Positions 51,701 to 59,303 of a stretch of 64,000 nucleotides of DNA are shown here, piece by piece. How positions within the stretch are numbered: the stretch's first letter is position 1; every line of letters begins with the position of its first letter. The position numbers were made by a program, and so were the translations under genes. Source of the stretch: Paenibacillus sp. PL91 (GTDB taxonomy: Bacteria > Bacillota > Bacilli > Paenibacillales > Paenibacillaceae); assembly GCF_012935325.2 (NCBI RefSeq), contig NZ_JABBYG020000011.1, positions 124,001 through 188,000 on the forward strand, in the 5' to 3' direction. Below the pieces are notes generated by a model. The model had not been told where the DNA came from. It did not search any database and saw nothing but the letters and a program-made list of their open reading frames with translations.

Positions 51701-53947
51701 GGAAACACGAATGATAGCTTGGGTTTCGGGGTCAATCGCCATGAGATCAATCGTTTTGTCCAAATAACCGGCTTTGCTGAATGTGAACTCGTTATGTTCG
51801 CCGGCATAAAGTTGAGTTAAGGTTATGAGGCCGTTGGCATCTGATTTGCTTGTGTGTGCTTGGCCGTGCAGGTAGAGAGATACGCCTTCAACAGGAGCGC
51901 CTACCTTGCCTGCTACATGTTCACGTACAGTGATTGACAATTTTTCAACTTGTGTACTTGTGAGATACGGCTTATTGACTAGATCAACAAGGATGCCGTT
52001 CTGATCACGAATTTCCAAGTCAAACTCATGCTTTGGCGCAACGGTAATGGTCGTGCTGCTTAGTTCATTCCAATTCGATTGATTGTTTCTTTGCATCATT
52101 TTAATCGTGTACGTTCCTGTTTCCGTCGGACGGAATTCGTTGCTGTAGGCTTGATTCAATTTACCGTCTTTGATATCGGCATGCCAATTAAGGTAATTAT
52201 ACTCCAGATAGGTCTCATTATTTTTTAGGACGAGTGACTTGATTTCGGACTTGCGGTCAATGGTATGGCCATTGTCGTCTTTTAACAGTGTGTTGAGCTT
52301 GAAGGTTTCGCCTAAAATAAGATCAGTGCGCTGATCCATGACGTTTTGCTTGTCGACGCCTGCTGTTACAAGCGCGGTAATGGTTGTACCGGATTTGAAA
52401 GAATAGCTATTCGCTGTCGGAGTAAAGTAGGAATCAAGAATGGCTTCGTCTCCATTGCTGTTAATGACAGCGTTCAGCTTGTATATTTGTTTATCCTTCT
52501 CTGCATACAGCTGCTTATCGCCAGCAAGATTAAAGAAATGCTCTTGATAGTTGTATCTATCATTCAAATAGGCAATTCGCAAGGAGGCCGCATTATCCGT
52601 TGTCTTATAATCCGCGGCAACGCTGAGCGCTGAAAACGCATTTGGAAGAAGGTTGTCCGAGAAGGTATGAGTGTCCTGATTGGTATTGAGAACATTTTTG
52701 ACGACGGCTTTGTCGCCATTAGGCAGAGGAAGCACGGCGATAAATTGAAAGGCCTGTCCCTTAGCAACGTAGAGCGAATCCACATTTGAAATAGGTTGGT
52801 CGTATTGATGGTAAACTTGTTTAAAGCCGCTGTTATTAATGAGGCTAAGCGATTCTACAGCTACAGGCTGATTGTCCCAGCTATAAGCAAAGGATTGCTT
52901 GCTGTATTCGGCCGCATTGAGGATAATCGTTTTGCGCTGCTCCCCAAGTGCAGGTGTGAAATCATCATTGTTTAAGCTGTACAAATAAGTATCCGTATTG
53001 GATTGCGGTTTAATTATATGCTGGTAATTGCCGATTTTTCCATTTGTTAAGTAGACCGCAACGCTCGGGGTTGAGAATTTCACGGGATTGCTTTCGTTAT
53101 TGTTAAACGTGCTGCGACTGTTGGTTTGCGTAAATAATTTACTATCTTTGTCCAAAAAGCGGAGCTCGGCTACCTTGTAGTTTGGGTAACGATCGTCAAG
53201 GATGTCTTGCATATATACAGTCCCAACTGTATAGGAGTCTGTATTCTGATCCACACGCAAGAAGAGTACGGGATCAAGATTCGTTGCTGGGATACCACCT
53301 GGCCCGATCAAGGCAATCTGTCCGTCTGCATCTGTTGTAAGTGTAACGTTGCTGATTTCATGATACCCAACGTTAACTGGCTTATCTGCAACCGGCTTAC
53401 CATACTCATCAAGCAGCGTTACGATGACTTTATCGTCATCCGAACGGATGGTGTCATTGACAGCAACGGAGGAAGCCGTTTCGCCTTTTGCCGTACGCTC
53501 GATCTTAAAGCTATAGCTGGAAGGCAGAATATTCACGCTTTGCTCCCAATTGAGCGGCCTGACCTCACTGTGGAAGGCGGCTTTAAGCGTATAAGCTTTA
53601 CCCGGCTGAAGACTCGTATATTCAAGTCCAGCAAAGGGGATGGAATAGGTTGATCCGGAAATCGTAACTTCATTTTCCTGAATCTGCTTCGTAATGGCAG
53701 GAGCGGCTTTCTTACCCTCAGCGTCCACTAACGTAAATTCAATGGATTTGCCTCCCATCATATAAGCGAAGTCCTCTTTTTCGACATCGATTGTGCTTTT
53801 GAGAACGACGTTTTTGGTACCGTCCTGCTGCGTAGACGTCGAGACGACGTCTAAAGACTGGGCTGCCATAACGGTAAAAGAATTGCCTAACGCTAGCAGC
53901 AGGGTCATCAACAGCAGAAAGCTGTGCTTGAACTTCTTATTTTGCAT
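48764..53947 (-). CDS. Giant SLH-anchored surface protein (1727 residues)
   Basis: An exported protein beginning with a signal peptide (HSFLLLMTLLLALGNSFTVMA, about 9-29). The first 1150 residues are beta-rich and contain several carboxypeptidase-regulatory or Ig-like segments (for example KPVNVGYHEISNVTLTTDADGQ and GVSLYLHGQAHTSKSDANGL, each shortened). A Thr/Pro linker (about 1160-1195) leads to a helical region rich in Lys/Asp/Ala, a ZU5-like beta region, and three C-terminal SLH repeats (VTREQFAAWLIRS, ITRQEIAALLSRAL, TTKAEAAALIYRIY). It is likely an abundant adhesin or envelope protein. It stands alone between a bidirectional terminator and a divergent regulator gene. Confidence 0.9.
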   Translation of the reverse strand: MQNKKFKHSFLLLMTLLLALGNSFTVMAAQSLDVVSTSTQQDGTKNVVLKSTIDVEKEDFAYMMGGKSIEFTLVDAEGKKAAPAITKQIQENEVTISGSTYSIPFAGLEYTSLQPGKAYTLKAAFHSEVRPLNWEQSVNILPSSYSFKIERTAKGETASSVAVNDTIRSDDDKVIVTLLDEYGKPVADKPVNVGYHEISNVTLTTDADGQIALIGPGGIPATNLDPVLFLRVDQNTDSYTVGTVYMQDILDDRYPNYKVAELRFLDKDSKLFTQTNSRSTFNNNESNPVKFSTPSVAVYLTNGKIGNYQHIIKPQSNTDTYLYSLNNDDFTPALGEQRKTIILNAAEYSKQSFAYSWDNQPVAVESLSLINNSGFKQVYHQYDQPISNVDSLYVAKGQAFQFIAVLPLPNGDKAVVKNVLNTNQDTHTFSDNLLPNAFSALSVAADYKTTDNAASLRIAYLNDRYNYQEHFFNLAGDKQLYAEKDKQIYKLNAVINSNGDEAILDSYFTPTANSYSFKSGTTITALVTAGVDKQNVMDQRTDLILGETFKLNTLLKDDNGHTIDRKSEIKSLVLKNNETYLEYNYLNWHADIKDGKLNQAYSNEFRPTETGTYTIKMMQRNNQSNWNELSSTTITVAPKHEFDLEIRDQNGILVDLVNKPYLTSTQVEKLSITVREHVAGKVGAPVEGVSLYLHGQAHTSKSDANGLITLTQLYAGEHNEFTFSKAGYLDKTIDLMAIDPETQAIIRVSGLDKPESSSNVNVAGGVPMTNAYVYSTIQAGDTIQKQQDSIYGDETVSYLIVPSPSVVNVDFVRSGNLNSSNNGSPFGYYMLGNLKTEPGKDYNVVLDARQPLQQVSTVKLTKRMDEVTIARKDLTGADYLPYLIDDNEGEENRFYATKGTYNVVARTLEGNMIYLESVVLNQDVNTLDIPSDSSSLARVKVLGDATISSVDYISDQQTKLRAYVHHDDNFVNLTPGNVAISINGFDGSKQYQYDVHFTKDELKAGTQTNITTSALNGIDVFGLDHTGKIELPVNQRWIKVGLVNENGDEIQQYSTPELAIFHYGWSKWSKSILPDAAKLVVKNSSGVIVQDSTDAAYLPTWVYVEEDGVYTVTGSITIEGKTYTLDKTITVSTIGEKVTDPGTTPTPTPTPVPTTPPGTYPGTNPEVIPTPAPTPADADKGLQELLENGKTDKEKADKASDLMNSLLDSMKDVKDGKEAEKSVQNVSATLASASKLLESMQTAEEKAKVANTITQMVTNTKYAFEQVENGPKALELAKSIIKDTASVLQNLGSVDAAQIEALKDSLVELSKKAVEKAATVTLDSKDVKVEGNALTTTLDTKQIGQQLETTKKALDDTMKDLTGAVGADKATSIKPVITINIPKQGENITKLAADLPSEIYQAVQDSGLAGLKLTMGNTSFTVEPDTFGSVTGGQTISLAAEVVHNLTVTAPTSAAQVANIPVMEFHASVGGKKVEAFNKPMPVSFDVSNIDTTKYSEADLAGLTVYLLNEKTLTWEPVGGLYDPVTKTVNVNRGHFSKYTVMKASQSFKDIPAAHWAASAVNTLLNKGVLDQTAEFGPSKKVTREQFAAWLIRSYGLDGTGLSLPFKDVAKDNEYYDEIAAAYAQGLIQGKSATTFEPKAEITRQEIAALLSRALTAYNNKKLSSTSNEQLKGFKDASSIADWAKDGVALLKQQKLITGYEDSTYKPKQTTTKAEAAALIYRIYTGQ

Positions 53948-54098
53948 CTGTTTTTTGTCTCTCCTTACCTCATATTGTGGTTAATGTAAAAAAAAACTCA
54001 TTTCTCTAGCAAAAGCACTACCATAGTACTAAATTTTGCATTACACTATCATTACGCACCAACCTAAATTCATACAATAGTGGTAATGTAGGGGGACT

Positions 54099-55607
54099 AT
54101 GGACATATTTAAGCTGTTCTACCAAATAGATCGTTGTACTTCCAACCCTCATGCGGAGGCTCTTATACTTTTGCATGGACTAGGTCTAAATACACAAATA
54201 TGGGATCCGCTCGTCATTTTGCTTTCCGAACGATATCATGTTATTCGATATGATTTGCGCGGGCATGGCCAAAGCTTTCATAATGGCTCTGAATTGACCT
54301 GGGAGCTGCTGTGCGCAGATCTTGATAGTCTGTTCAACCTATGCGGCATAGCGGAAGCTCATGTAATTGGGTATGGCTTTGGCGGCAGCCTTGCTGTCAG
54401 GTATGGGGCTAGTCGTACGGAACGAATCAAGACGTACACGCTAATGTCGACGATCGGGTTTTATCCCCCAGAGGTCATGGCGCGCTCCATACAGCTGCGG
54501 CGGGGCTACGTCAGGAACGGCACAGCAAATGAGCTGGCTGAACAGATGGCTAGCTTAATAACTAGTCTACCACCGGACAGGGAAGAAGTAGGGCGGATTA
54601 GAGAGGCATACATGCAATGCGATATAGATGTCTACTTTAAAGGAATAGAGCTCTTTGCAGCGTCCAATCCCTTAGATGAAATGTCAGGAATCAATAAGCC
54701 GTGTTTGGTTATGGCAGGAGAAAAAGATACCATTTACCCGTCCTACATGTCAGAGATCACAGCTCAATTTATTCCGAATGCGATCTCTGTTATCGTACCC
54801 GACGCGGCTAATATGTTGTTTATGGATAATCCGGTCTATACCGTTCAGAAAATATTTACTTTTCTCACCGATTCAAAAATGGGCAGGGAGACGGTAGTTG
54901 CCAGCAACCCTCAGCTCGGGATGACGGGCAGCGACGCGATCAAGATGTTCGGCAAAGCATATCAGAAGGCTTCTAGCCTTGAAGCGTTGCTTCAGGTCAA
55001 GCTTATTGGAACATTTCAAGTATCTTTCAAAGGGATAGAAATACACAATGGCTGGCAGCAGCGTAATGCGAAGAGGCTGCTTGTATATTTGTTATTTCAC
55101 CCGCATGCTGCCCGTGAACAGATTTGCGATGCGTTATGGCCGCTGGTAGATACGAGCAAGGCGAGTAATCTGTTGCGGGTTAGTCTCTCGCATATGAAGG
55201 CACTCTTCGAGGCCGCAGGCGTCGTGAGTCCCATTGTTGCAGATCGCACTCATGTCAAGCTGAATGCTGCAGTAGAGTGTGACGTGCTGGAATGGATTCG
55301 GATGCTAGGTGAGGCTCGGATGGAAAAACATCCATCAAGAAAAGTGATGCTCGTTAAAGAATTGCTCGCTTACCCAATTGAGGAGCTGCTTGCTGGCTTG
55401 TACGATAACTGGGCGCTGCATGAGAGAAGTCGGCTGGAATATATGCTGTTGGAGCTTGTGGAATCGCTTGTGGAAAGCTACAAGAATGATGGTGACCATT
55501 TGGCAGCCAACCAAGTCACAAGAAGGCTGAGCAACATGTTTGGCGAGGAAATGTCCGTTGATGTCGATTCTAATCGTTTTAATCAGAGAGAGGTGAGGGT
55601 CCATTAA
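54099..55607 (+). CDS. Pseudo-alpha/beta-hydrolase fused to a SARP-like regulator
   Basis: A 502-residue two-part protein. Residues 1-260 follow the alpha/beta-hydrolase pattern (LILLHGLGLNTQIWDPL, RYDLRGHGQS), but the catalytic residues are gone: the nucleophile elbow reads G-Y-G-F-G with Gly93 instead of Ser, and the histidine position reads A-A-N with Asn238; only the acid Asp210 (GEKDTIYP) remains. Residues 299-390 form a winged-helix like SARP/OmpR output domains (QVKLIGTFQVSF, NAKRLLVYLLFHPHAAREQICDALWP), and the rest is helical, like a bacterial transcriptional activation domain. I infer a ligand-sensing regulator. It is divergent from the giant SLH gene and overlapped by a Spo0E-like gene. 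Confidence 0.85.
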   Translation: MDIFKLFYQIDRCTSNPHAEALILLHGLGLNTQIWDPLVILLSERYHVIRYDLRGHGQSFHNGSELTWELLCADLDSLFNLCGIAEAHVIGYGFGGSLAVRYGASRTERIKTYTLMSTIGFYPPEVMARSIQLRRGYVRNGTANELAEQMASLITSLPPDREEVGRIREAYMQCDIDVYFKGIELFAASNPLDEMSGINKPCLVMAGEKDTIYPSYMSEITAQFIPNAISVIVPDAANMLFMDNPVYTVQKIFTFLTDSKMGRETVVASNPQLGMTGSDAIKMFGKAYQKASSLEALLQVKLIGTFQVSFKGIEIHNGWQQRNAKRLLVYLLFHPHAAREQICDALWPLVDTSKASNLLRVSLSHMKALFEAAGVVSPIVADRTHVKLNAAVECDVLEWIRMLGEARMEKHPSRKVMLVKELLAYPIEELLAGLYDNWALHERSRLEYMLLELVESLVESYKNDGDHLAANQVTRRLSNMFGEEMSVDVDSNRFNQREVRVH

Positions 55608-55836
55608 TAGAGATACTGTTCTGCAAAAAAAGAAGCTAGAGCAGACGATCGAGCTGCTGCGGCAGGAAATGGTCGATAAGCTATTTGTGAGCCAATCCTA
55701 CCAATCTGATGAAGTGTTAGGAGCGAGCCAAGCGTTGGATCGTGTTCTTAATTGCTATGATTGCGTCAGATATGAGAAAGAGTGTAAAAATAAGACGAGT
55801 TGTGCATCATTAACTTTTAGTATGGAAATGAAATAG
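55603..55836 (+). CDS. Spo0E-like phosphatase, apparent ATT start
   Basis: A 77-codon frame with the Spo0E-family signature Ser-Gln-x-Leu-Asp (GASQALDRVL) after a first helix (LEQTIELLRQEM). Such proteins dephosphorylate Spo0A and delay sporulation. The C-terminal tail has four cysteines (CYDC, ECKNKTSC). The frame is open only after a TGA at 55594; between it and the helix there is no ATG, GTG or TTG. ATT at 55603, which overlaps the stop of the preceding gene, follows GGTGAGGG and would give MNRDTVLQ. The first ATG (55669) would lose the first helix. I infer an ATT start with translational coupling, or a mutated gene. Confidence 0.72.
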   Translation: MNRDTVLQKKKLEQTIELLRQEMVDKLFVSQSYQSDEVLGASQALDRVLNCYDCVRYEKECKNKTSCASLTFSMEMK

Positions 55837-56269
55837 CTTTATTTAAATAAACGTTTCCGTTTATTCTGTTTGAATTTGTACCAATATTTCCCGTTTTCAT
55901 CCTTAAAAATCCTAATACCGATCAGTTTTAGTGGTGTGGATAATTCGGTAAACATTAAATAGCTAGAGATGGTGATCACCCTCGTTTCTCTTCTTTTAAG
56001 TCATAATACCAAACTTTAGAAGTATTGACTATACAAAAATAGGACTTTTATCCCTCTTTTATTAAAAGATAGTGGATTATTCTTCTTATTTTTCCAGCTA
56101 CGTACGGTTTAAAATGTCAGCGGCTGCTTCTTTTGAGCAAGTATGCCGTTCTTTGGCGTGCCTATCCAGCCTGCTCTCTGCATGCTCAAATTTTGTTTGT
56201 GCCATTCTTTTCAAGTATGATAGAAGAAGAGAATAGAGAGAAGGTTTCTTTGCAGGAGGTGCTAGAGAA
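55837..56269 (+). other. Intergenic stretch with a weak hairpin
   Basis: AATAAACG (55846-55853) pairs with CGTTTATT (55858-55865) just after the Spo0E-like gene, possibly a weak terminator. The rest of these 430 bases shows no gene or RNA I can support. TATGAT near 56216 may be a -10 box for the VanZ gene. Confidence 0.4.
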
Positions 56270-56812
56270 ATGACCAAAGCTACGAAATGGATGCCAACCC
56301 TCGTATGGGGGGTCCTGTTTGCGGGATGGCTCGCGCTTTTATTTATGTTTTCGTCCCAGACGTATGATCAGCAAAGCATTCAGCCTTTCTTGCGCAGCCA
56401 TTTTGACTACCATCAGCTTGTAAGATGGCTGCCTGATGTGACGATTACTTATCGAACCAGCGTAATTAATTCACATGAACGGCCATATAGCTTTATTGAA
56501 TTTCTATTTCGCAAAGGCGCGCATCTATTTGTGTACGCTACATTCGCTGCCATGCTGTACATGTTCCTGCGTGCGCTGAGCCGCGGGCGTTGGTTTATTT
56601 CGATTGTGATTACGCTGCTGGTTGCGATTGCTGTTCCAGCCTTGGATGAATGGAATCAGCTTGGCTCTGACGAGCGGACTGGCAACGCGACGGATGTTGT
56701 GCTTGATTTTGTCGGGGGCTGTGCGGGCCTATTGGTCTGCTTGAGTATCTTAGGGGTAGTTAAGCTAGTGCGCTCCCTGTCACGGTCGAGAGCAAGAAAT
56801 AGGATTGAATAG
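56270..56812 (+). CDS. VanZ-family membrane protein
   Basis: A 180-residue protein with four predicted helices (about 9-27, 78-100, 105-122, 145-170). The family motif is visible in FLFRKGAHLFVYATFAAML and in the acidic PALDEWNQL ... RTGNATDVVLDFVGG. VanZ confers low-level teicoplanin resistance in enterococci, but most relatives have no known role. GGAGG lies upstream of the ATG. It appears to be a single gene. Confidence 0.88.
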   Translation: MTKATKWMPTLVWGVLFAGWLALLFMFSSQTYDQQSIQPFLRSHFDYHQLVRWLPDVTITYRTSVINSHERPYSFIEFLFRKGAHLFVYATFAAMLYMFLRALSRGRWFISIVITLLVAIAVPALDEWNQLGSDERTGNATDVVLDFVGGCAGLLVCLSILGVVKLVRSLSRSRARNRIE

Positions 56813-56940
56813 GCATTGCGATAAGAGTGCCGTTCAAGCTGTGAATGTGGCTGAGCGGCAGTTTTTTGCTCATGAGCGATGTATCAACTAATAAATTCGC
56901 AAGAAACAAACTGTAATGGATTGGAAAATAGCGAAAAAAA

Positions 56941-56970
56941 CGGACAAACAGGTCAGCTATCCTATATAAT
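56941..56970 (+). promoter_or_regulatory. Predicted promoter of the acyltransferase gene
   Basis: CGGACA (56941-56946), an 18-base spacer and TATAAT (56965-56970) lie 41 bases before the start. Confidence 0.45.
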
Positions 56971-57011
56971 CGTCTTTGTTACTATAAAGAATAAGGTGGA
57001 GGTATCGCAGC

Positions 57012-58193
57012 TTGCAGCGCTATGAGGAGTTGGATTCGCTTAGAGGTTTGGCGGCGCTTGCCGTTATGGTTGGCCATTTCTTAATGGTGTTTACGCCAAT
57101 CGTGCAAAATACATCAGGCTTAAGCTTTCTGGATTATCCGCTTAACCTGCTGAAATATACGCCGCTGCATGCCATATGGGGCGGCCATGAAGCGGTCATT
57201 ATGTTTTTTCTGCTTAGCGGGTTTGTGCTCTCCTTGCCGTTCTTCAGCAATCGCCAGCAGAATTATACGAAATATGTGATTAAGCGGATCTGCCGCATTT
57301 ACATCCCTTTTCTAGTCGCTTTAATAATAGCGATTGTGATGAGGGAAGCCGTCTATGTGTCTAAGCTCACGGACTTAACGACCTACTATAACGAGCTATG
57401 GGTGGCACCGCCGGATATGAGCTCCATTGTTCATCACCTGCTGTTTGTCGGGAACTACAATTCGACGAGATATGATCCGATATTGTGGACGCTTGTCCAT
57501 GAGATGCGCATCTCGTTATTATTCCCTTTTATTATGTTTGCTATTGTCAAAGGCGGCTGGAAAATCGGGCTGCCGCTTGCGATCGTCTTATCCTATGGAG
57601 CTGCGATTATGCTCGAAAATATAGAAACCCGCTATATGACTAATTTTGTAGTCTCTCTGCATTATGCTTCTTTCTTCATCGTTGGTGCCCTTCTTGCCAA
57701 GTATCAGAAGCCGCTGAGGGCTGTTTTCTCGAAGTTGAACGGCTGGTGGGCAGCCTTGCTTCTAATCGTCGCTCTTTGCAGCTACACGTTCAAATGGATC
57801 GGTTATGGCGAGGATTTTCATGACAGGTTCATGCCGCATGGCGGCGATTGGATGACGGCGATCGGTGCTTCCATCTTCATTATAGCAGCCCTATCGTCCG
57901 TTCGATTATCGCAGCAGCTGCAGCGGAAGCCGTTATTATTTTTGGGCAAAATCTCGTACAGCCTCTACTTGTATCATATGATTGTACTGCTATCGCTCAT
58001 TCATCTGCTGAATGGCGAGCTGGATACGCCGTTTATCGTCATGCTCGCTTTTGTAGCTTCGTTCGTCGCGGGAGCGCTAAGCTACTATTTCATAGAGCTG
58101 CCGTCCATTCGTTTAGGCAGGTGGCTTACAAGCTGGGGCAAGAAGCCGAGTGTGGCTGTAGGAAGCAGTGGAGAAAGAAGCGTATCCTCTTAA
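57012..58193 (+). CDS. Acyltransferase family 3 (OafA-like) membrane protein
   Basis: A 393-residue protein with about ten helices. The N-terminal motif ELDSLRGLAALAVMVGHF contains the family's conserved His, and later segments (WTLVHEMRISLLFPF, GKISYSLYLYHM) also fit. It would transfer an acyl group, commonly acetyl, to an extracytoplasmic sugar or lipid. The start is TTG 57012 with GGAGG nine bases upstream; there is no better ATG. It may decorate the exopolysaccharide, but it is 11 kb from that locus and independently transcribed. Confidence 0.87.
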   Translation: MQRYEELDSLRGLAALAVMVGHFLMVFTPIVQNTSGLSFLDYPLNLLKYTPLHAIWGGHEAVIMFFLLSGFVLSLPFFSNRQQNYTKYVIKRICRIYIPFLVALIIAIVMREAVYVSKLTDLTTYYNELWVAPPDMSSIVHHLLFVGNYNSTRYDPILWTLVHEMRISLLFPFIMFAIVKGGWKIGLPLAIVLSYGAAIMLENIETRYMTNFVVSLHYASFFIVGALLAKYQKPLRAVFSKLNGWWAALLLIVALCSYTFKWIGYGEDFHDRFMPHGGDWMTAIGASIFIIAALSSVRLSQQLQRKPLLFLGKISYSLYLYHMIVLLSLIHLLNGELDTPFIVMLAFVASFVAGALSYYFIELPSIRLGRWLTSWGKKPSVAVGSSGERSVSS

Positions 58194-58218
58194 GGAGGAC
58201 GATCGGCTGAATAGAAGA

Positions 58219-58258
58219 AAGGGACGGCTCTCCTACGGGGAGCCGTTCCTTTTTTTGT
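58219..58258 (+). terminator. Terminator between the acyltransferase and AraC genes
   Basis: A GGACGGCTC-type stem (from 58222) pairs with GAGCCGTTCC, with a 7-T tail on the plus strand; the convergent AraC gene ends just beyond. Confidence 0.85.
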
Positions 58259-59143
58259 TTATCCATGGGAAAAGCGCTGACGATACTTACGTGGAGAGAT
58301 GCTCTCGTATTTGGCGAAGCAGGAGGTGAAGTAGGCGGCATGGTTGAAGCCGACCTCCTCGCCGATGCGGGCGATGGAGAGGTCGGTTTGGAGCAGCAGC
58401 AGCTTTGCCCGTTCGATGCGGAATCGCATTAAGTAATCGAACGGGGCGCATCCAAACTCCTTCTGCATGCACCTGGCAATATAGACCGGATGAAAGTTGA
58501 TGCTCTCGCCAAGCTCCTGCGCCGTAATAGGGTCACGGTAATGCTCGCGCAAATAGGAGGCGGCTTGCTCTGCACATAAGGCTGACGGTGACGGTCCTTC
58601 CGCCTCCATTGAGGCGGACAAATGCTCGATTATTTCCTGAAAGGCCAGCTGCTGCTTCCATTTCACGCTCGGGATATGGTCGTTCATATTGAGCTGCACG
58701 AGCTGGCGAAGCAGATTGTCCATCTTGGAGGGCTGGAGCAGCTTAGCGAACTGGGGCAGCTGCTTGGTGAAGGTTTGCGTAGCGTAAATGTTTGAAGTAA
58801 GCGCTCTCACTTTGCTGCTGTCCCCCGGCTCCTCTCTCACTGATTGGTCAGACACGCTCCAAGCTCCGGTCGTCTGGAAATGAATCCAGTAATAAGTCGT
58901 CTGCTCTTGGCAGGCAAGCGTAGCGTAATGATGGGCGTCCGGCCTCAAAATAAGGGCATGACCGGCGCTGACTTCGTAGTGCTGCTCTTCTTCTCCCATA
59001 TATAAGCACCCTCGCGTTACGACCAGCAGGTCAAACACGCCGATATTGCGCCGGCTCGGATGTTTGCGGCCTGAAGGAGCAACGGTATATCCTCCGATTA
59101 TATAGTGGGGAAGCGGCGGAATCGTCATATGAATGATGGTCAT
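58259..59143 (-). CDS. AraC-family transcriptional regulator
   Basis: A 294-residue regulator. The N-terminal half (about 10-140) is a cupin-like ligand-binding domain (GHALILRPDAHHYA). The C-terminal 95 residues carry two helix-turn-helix motifs (ITAQELGESINFHPVYIARCMQ, shortened, and LSIARIGEEVGFNHAAYFTSCF) and the family ending SPRKYRQRF. ATG 59143 is chosen because AAGGAG lies upstream at workable distance; a TTG 7 codons earlier is less likely. It is divergent from a MATE exporter gene, which it probably controls. The inducer is unknown, most likely a sugar or small metabolite. Confidence 0.9.
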   Translation of the reverse strand: MTIIHMTIPPLPHYIIGGYTVAPSGRKHPSRRNIGVFDLLVVTRGCLYMGEEEQHYEVSAGHALILRPDAHHYATLACQEQTTYYWIHFQTTGAWSVSDQSVREEPGDSSKVRALTSNIYATQTFTKQLPQFAKLLQPSKMDNLLRQLVQLNMNDHIPSVKWKQQLAFQEIIEHLSASMEAEGPSPSALCAEQAASYLREHYRDPITAQELGESINFHPVYIARCMQKEFGCAPFDYLMRFRIERAKLLLLQTDLSIARIGEEVGFNHAAYFTSCFAKYESISPRKYRQRFSHG

Positions 59144-59303
59144 GGCATGGGATGCTCCTTGCAAGTTTGAAGTTGGAATCGTTATAGTTTCGGTTGTAAA
59201 AGTGATACATCAAGCTCAGTATAGCATCTATAATTTGAAATGACGAATGAGGAACGAACAACGGATGCGGACTCACAAGAGACCGATGCAGGGGGACACA
59301 ATA

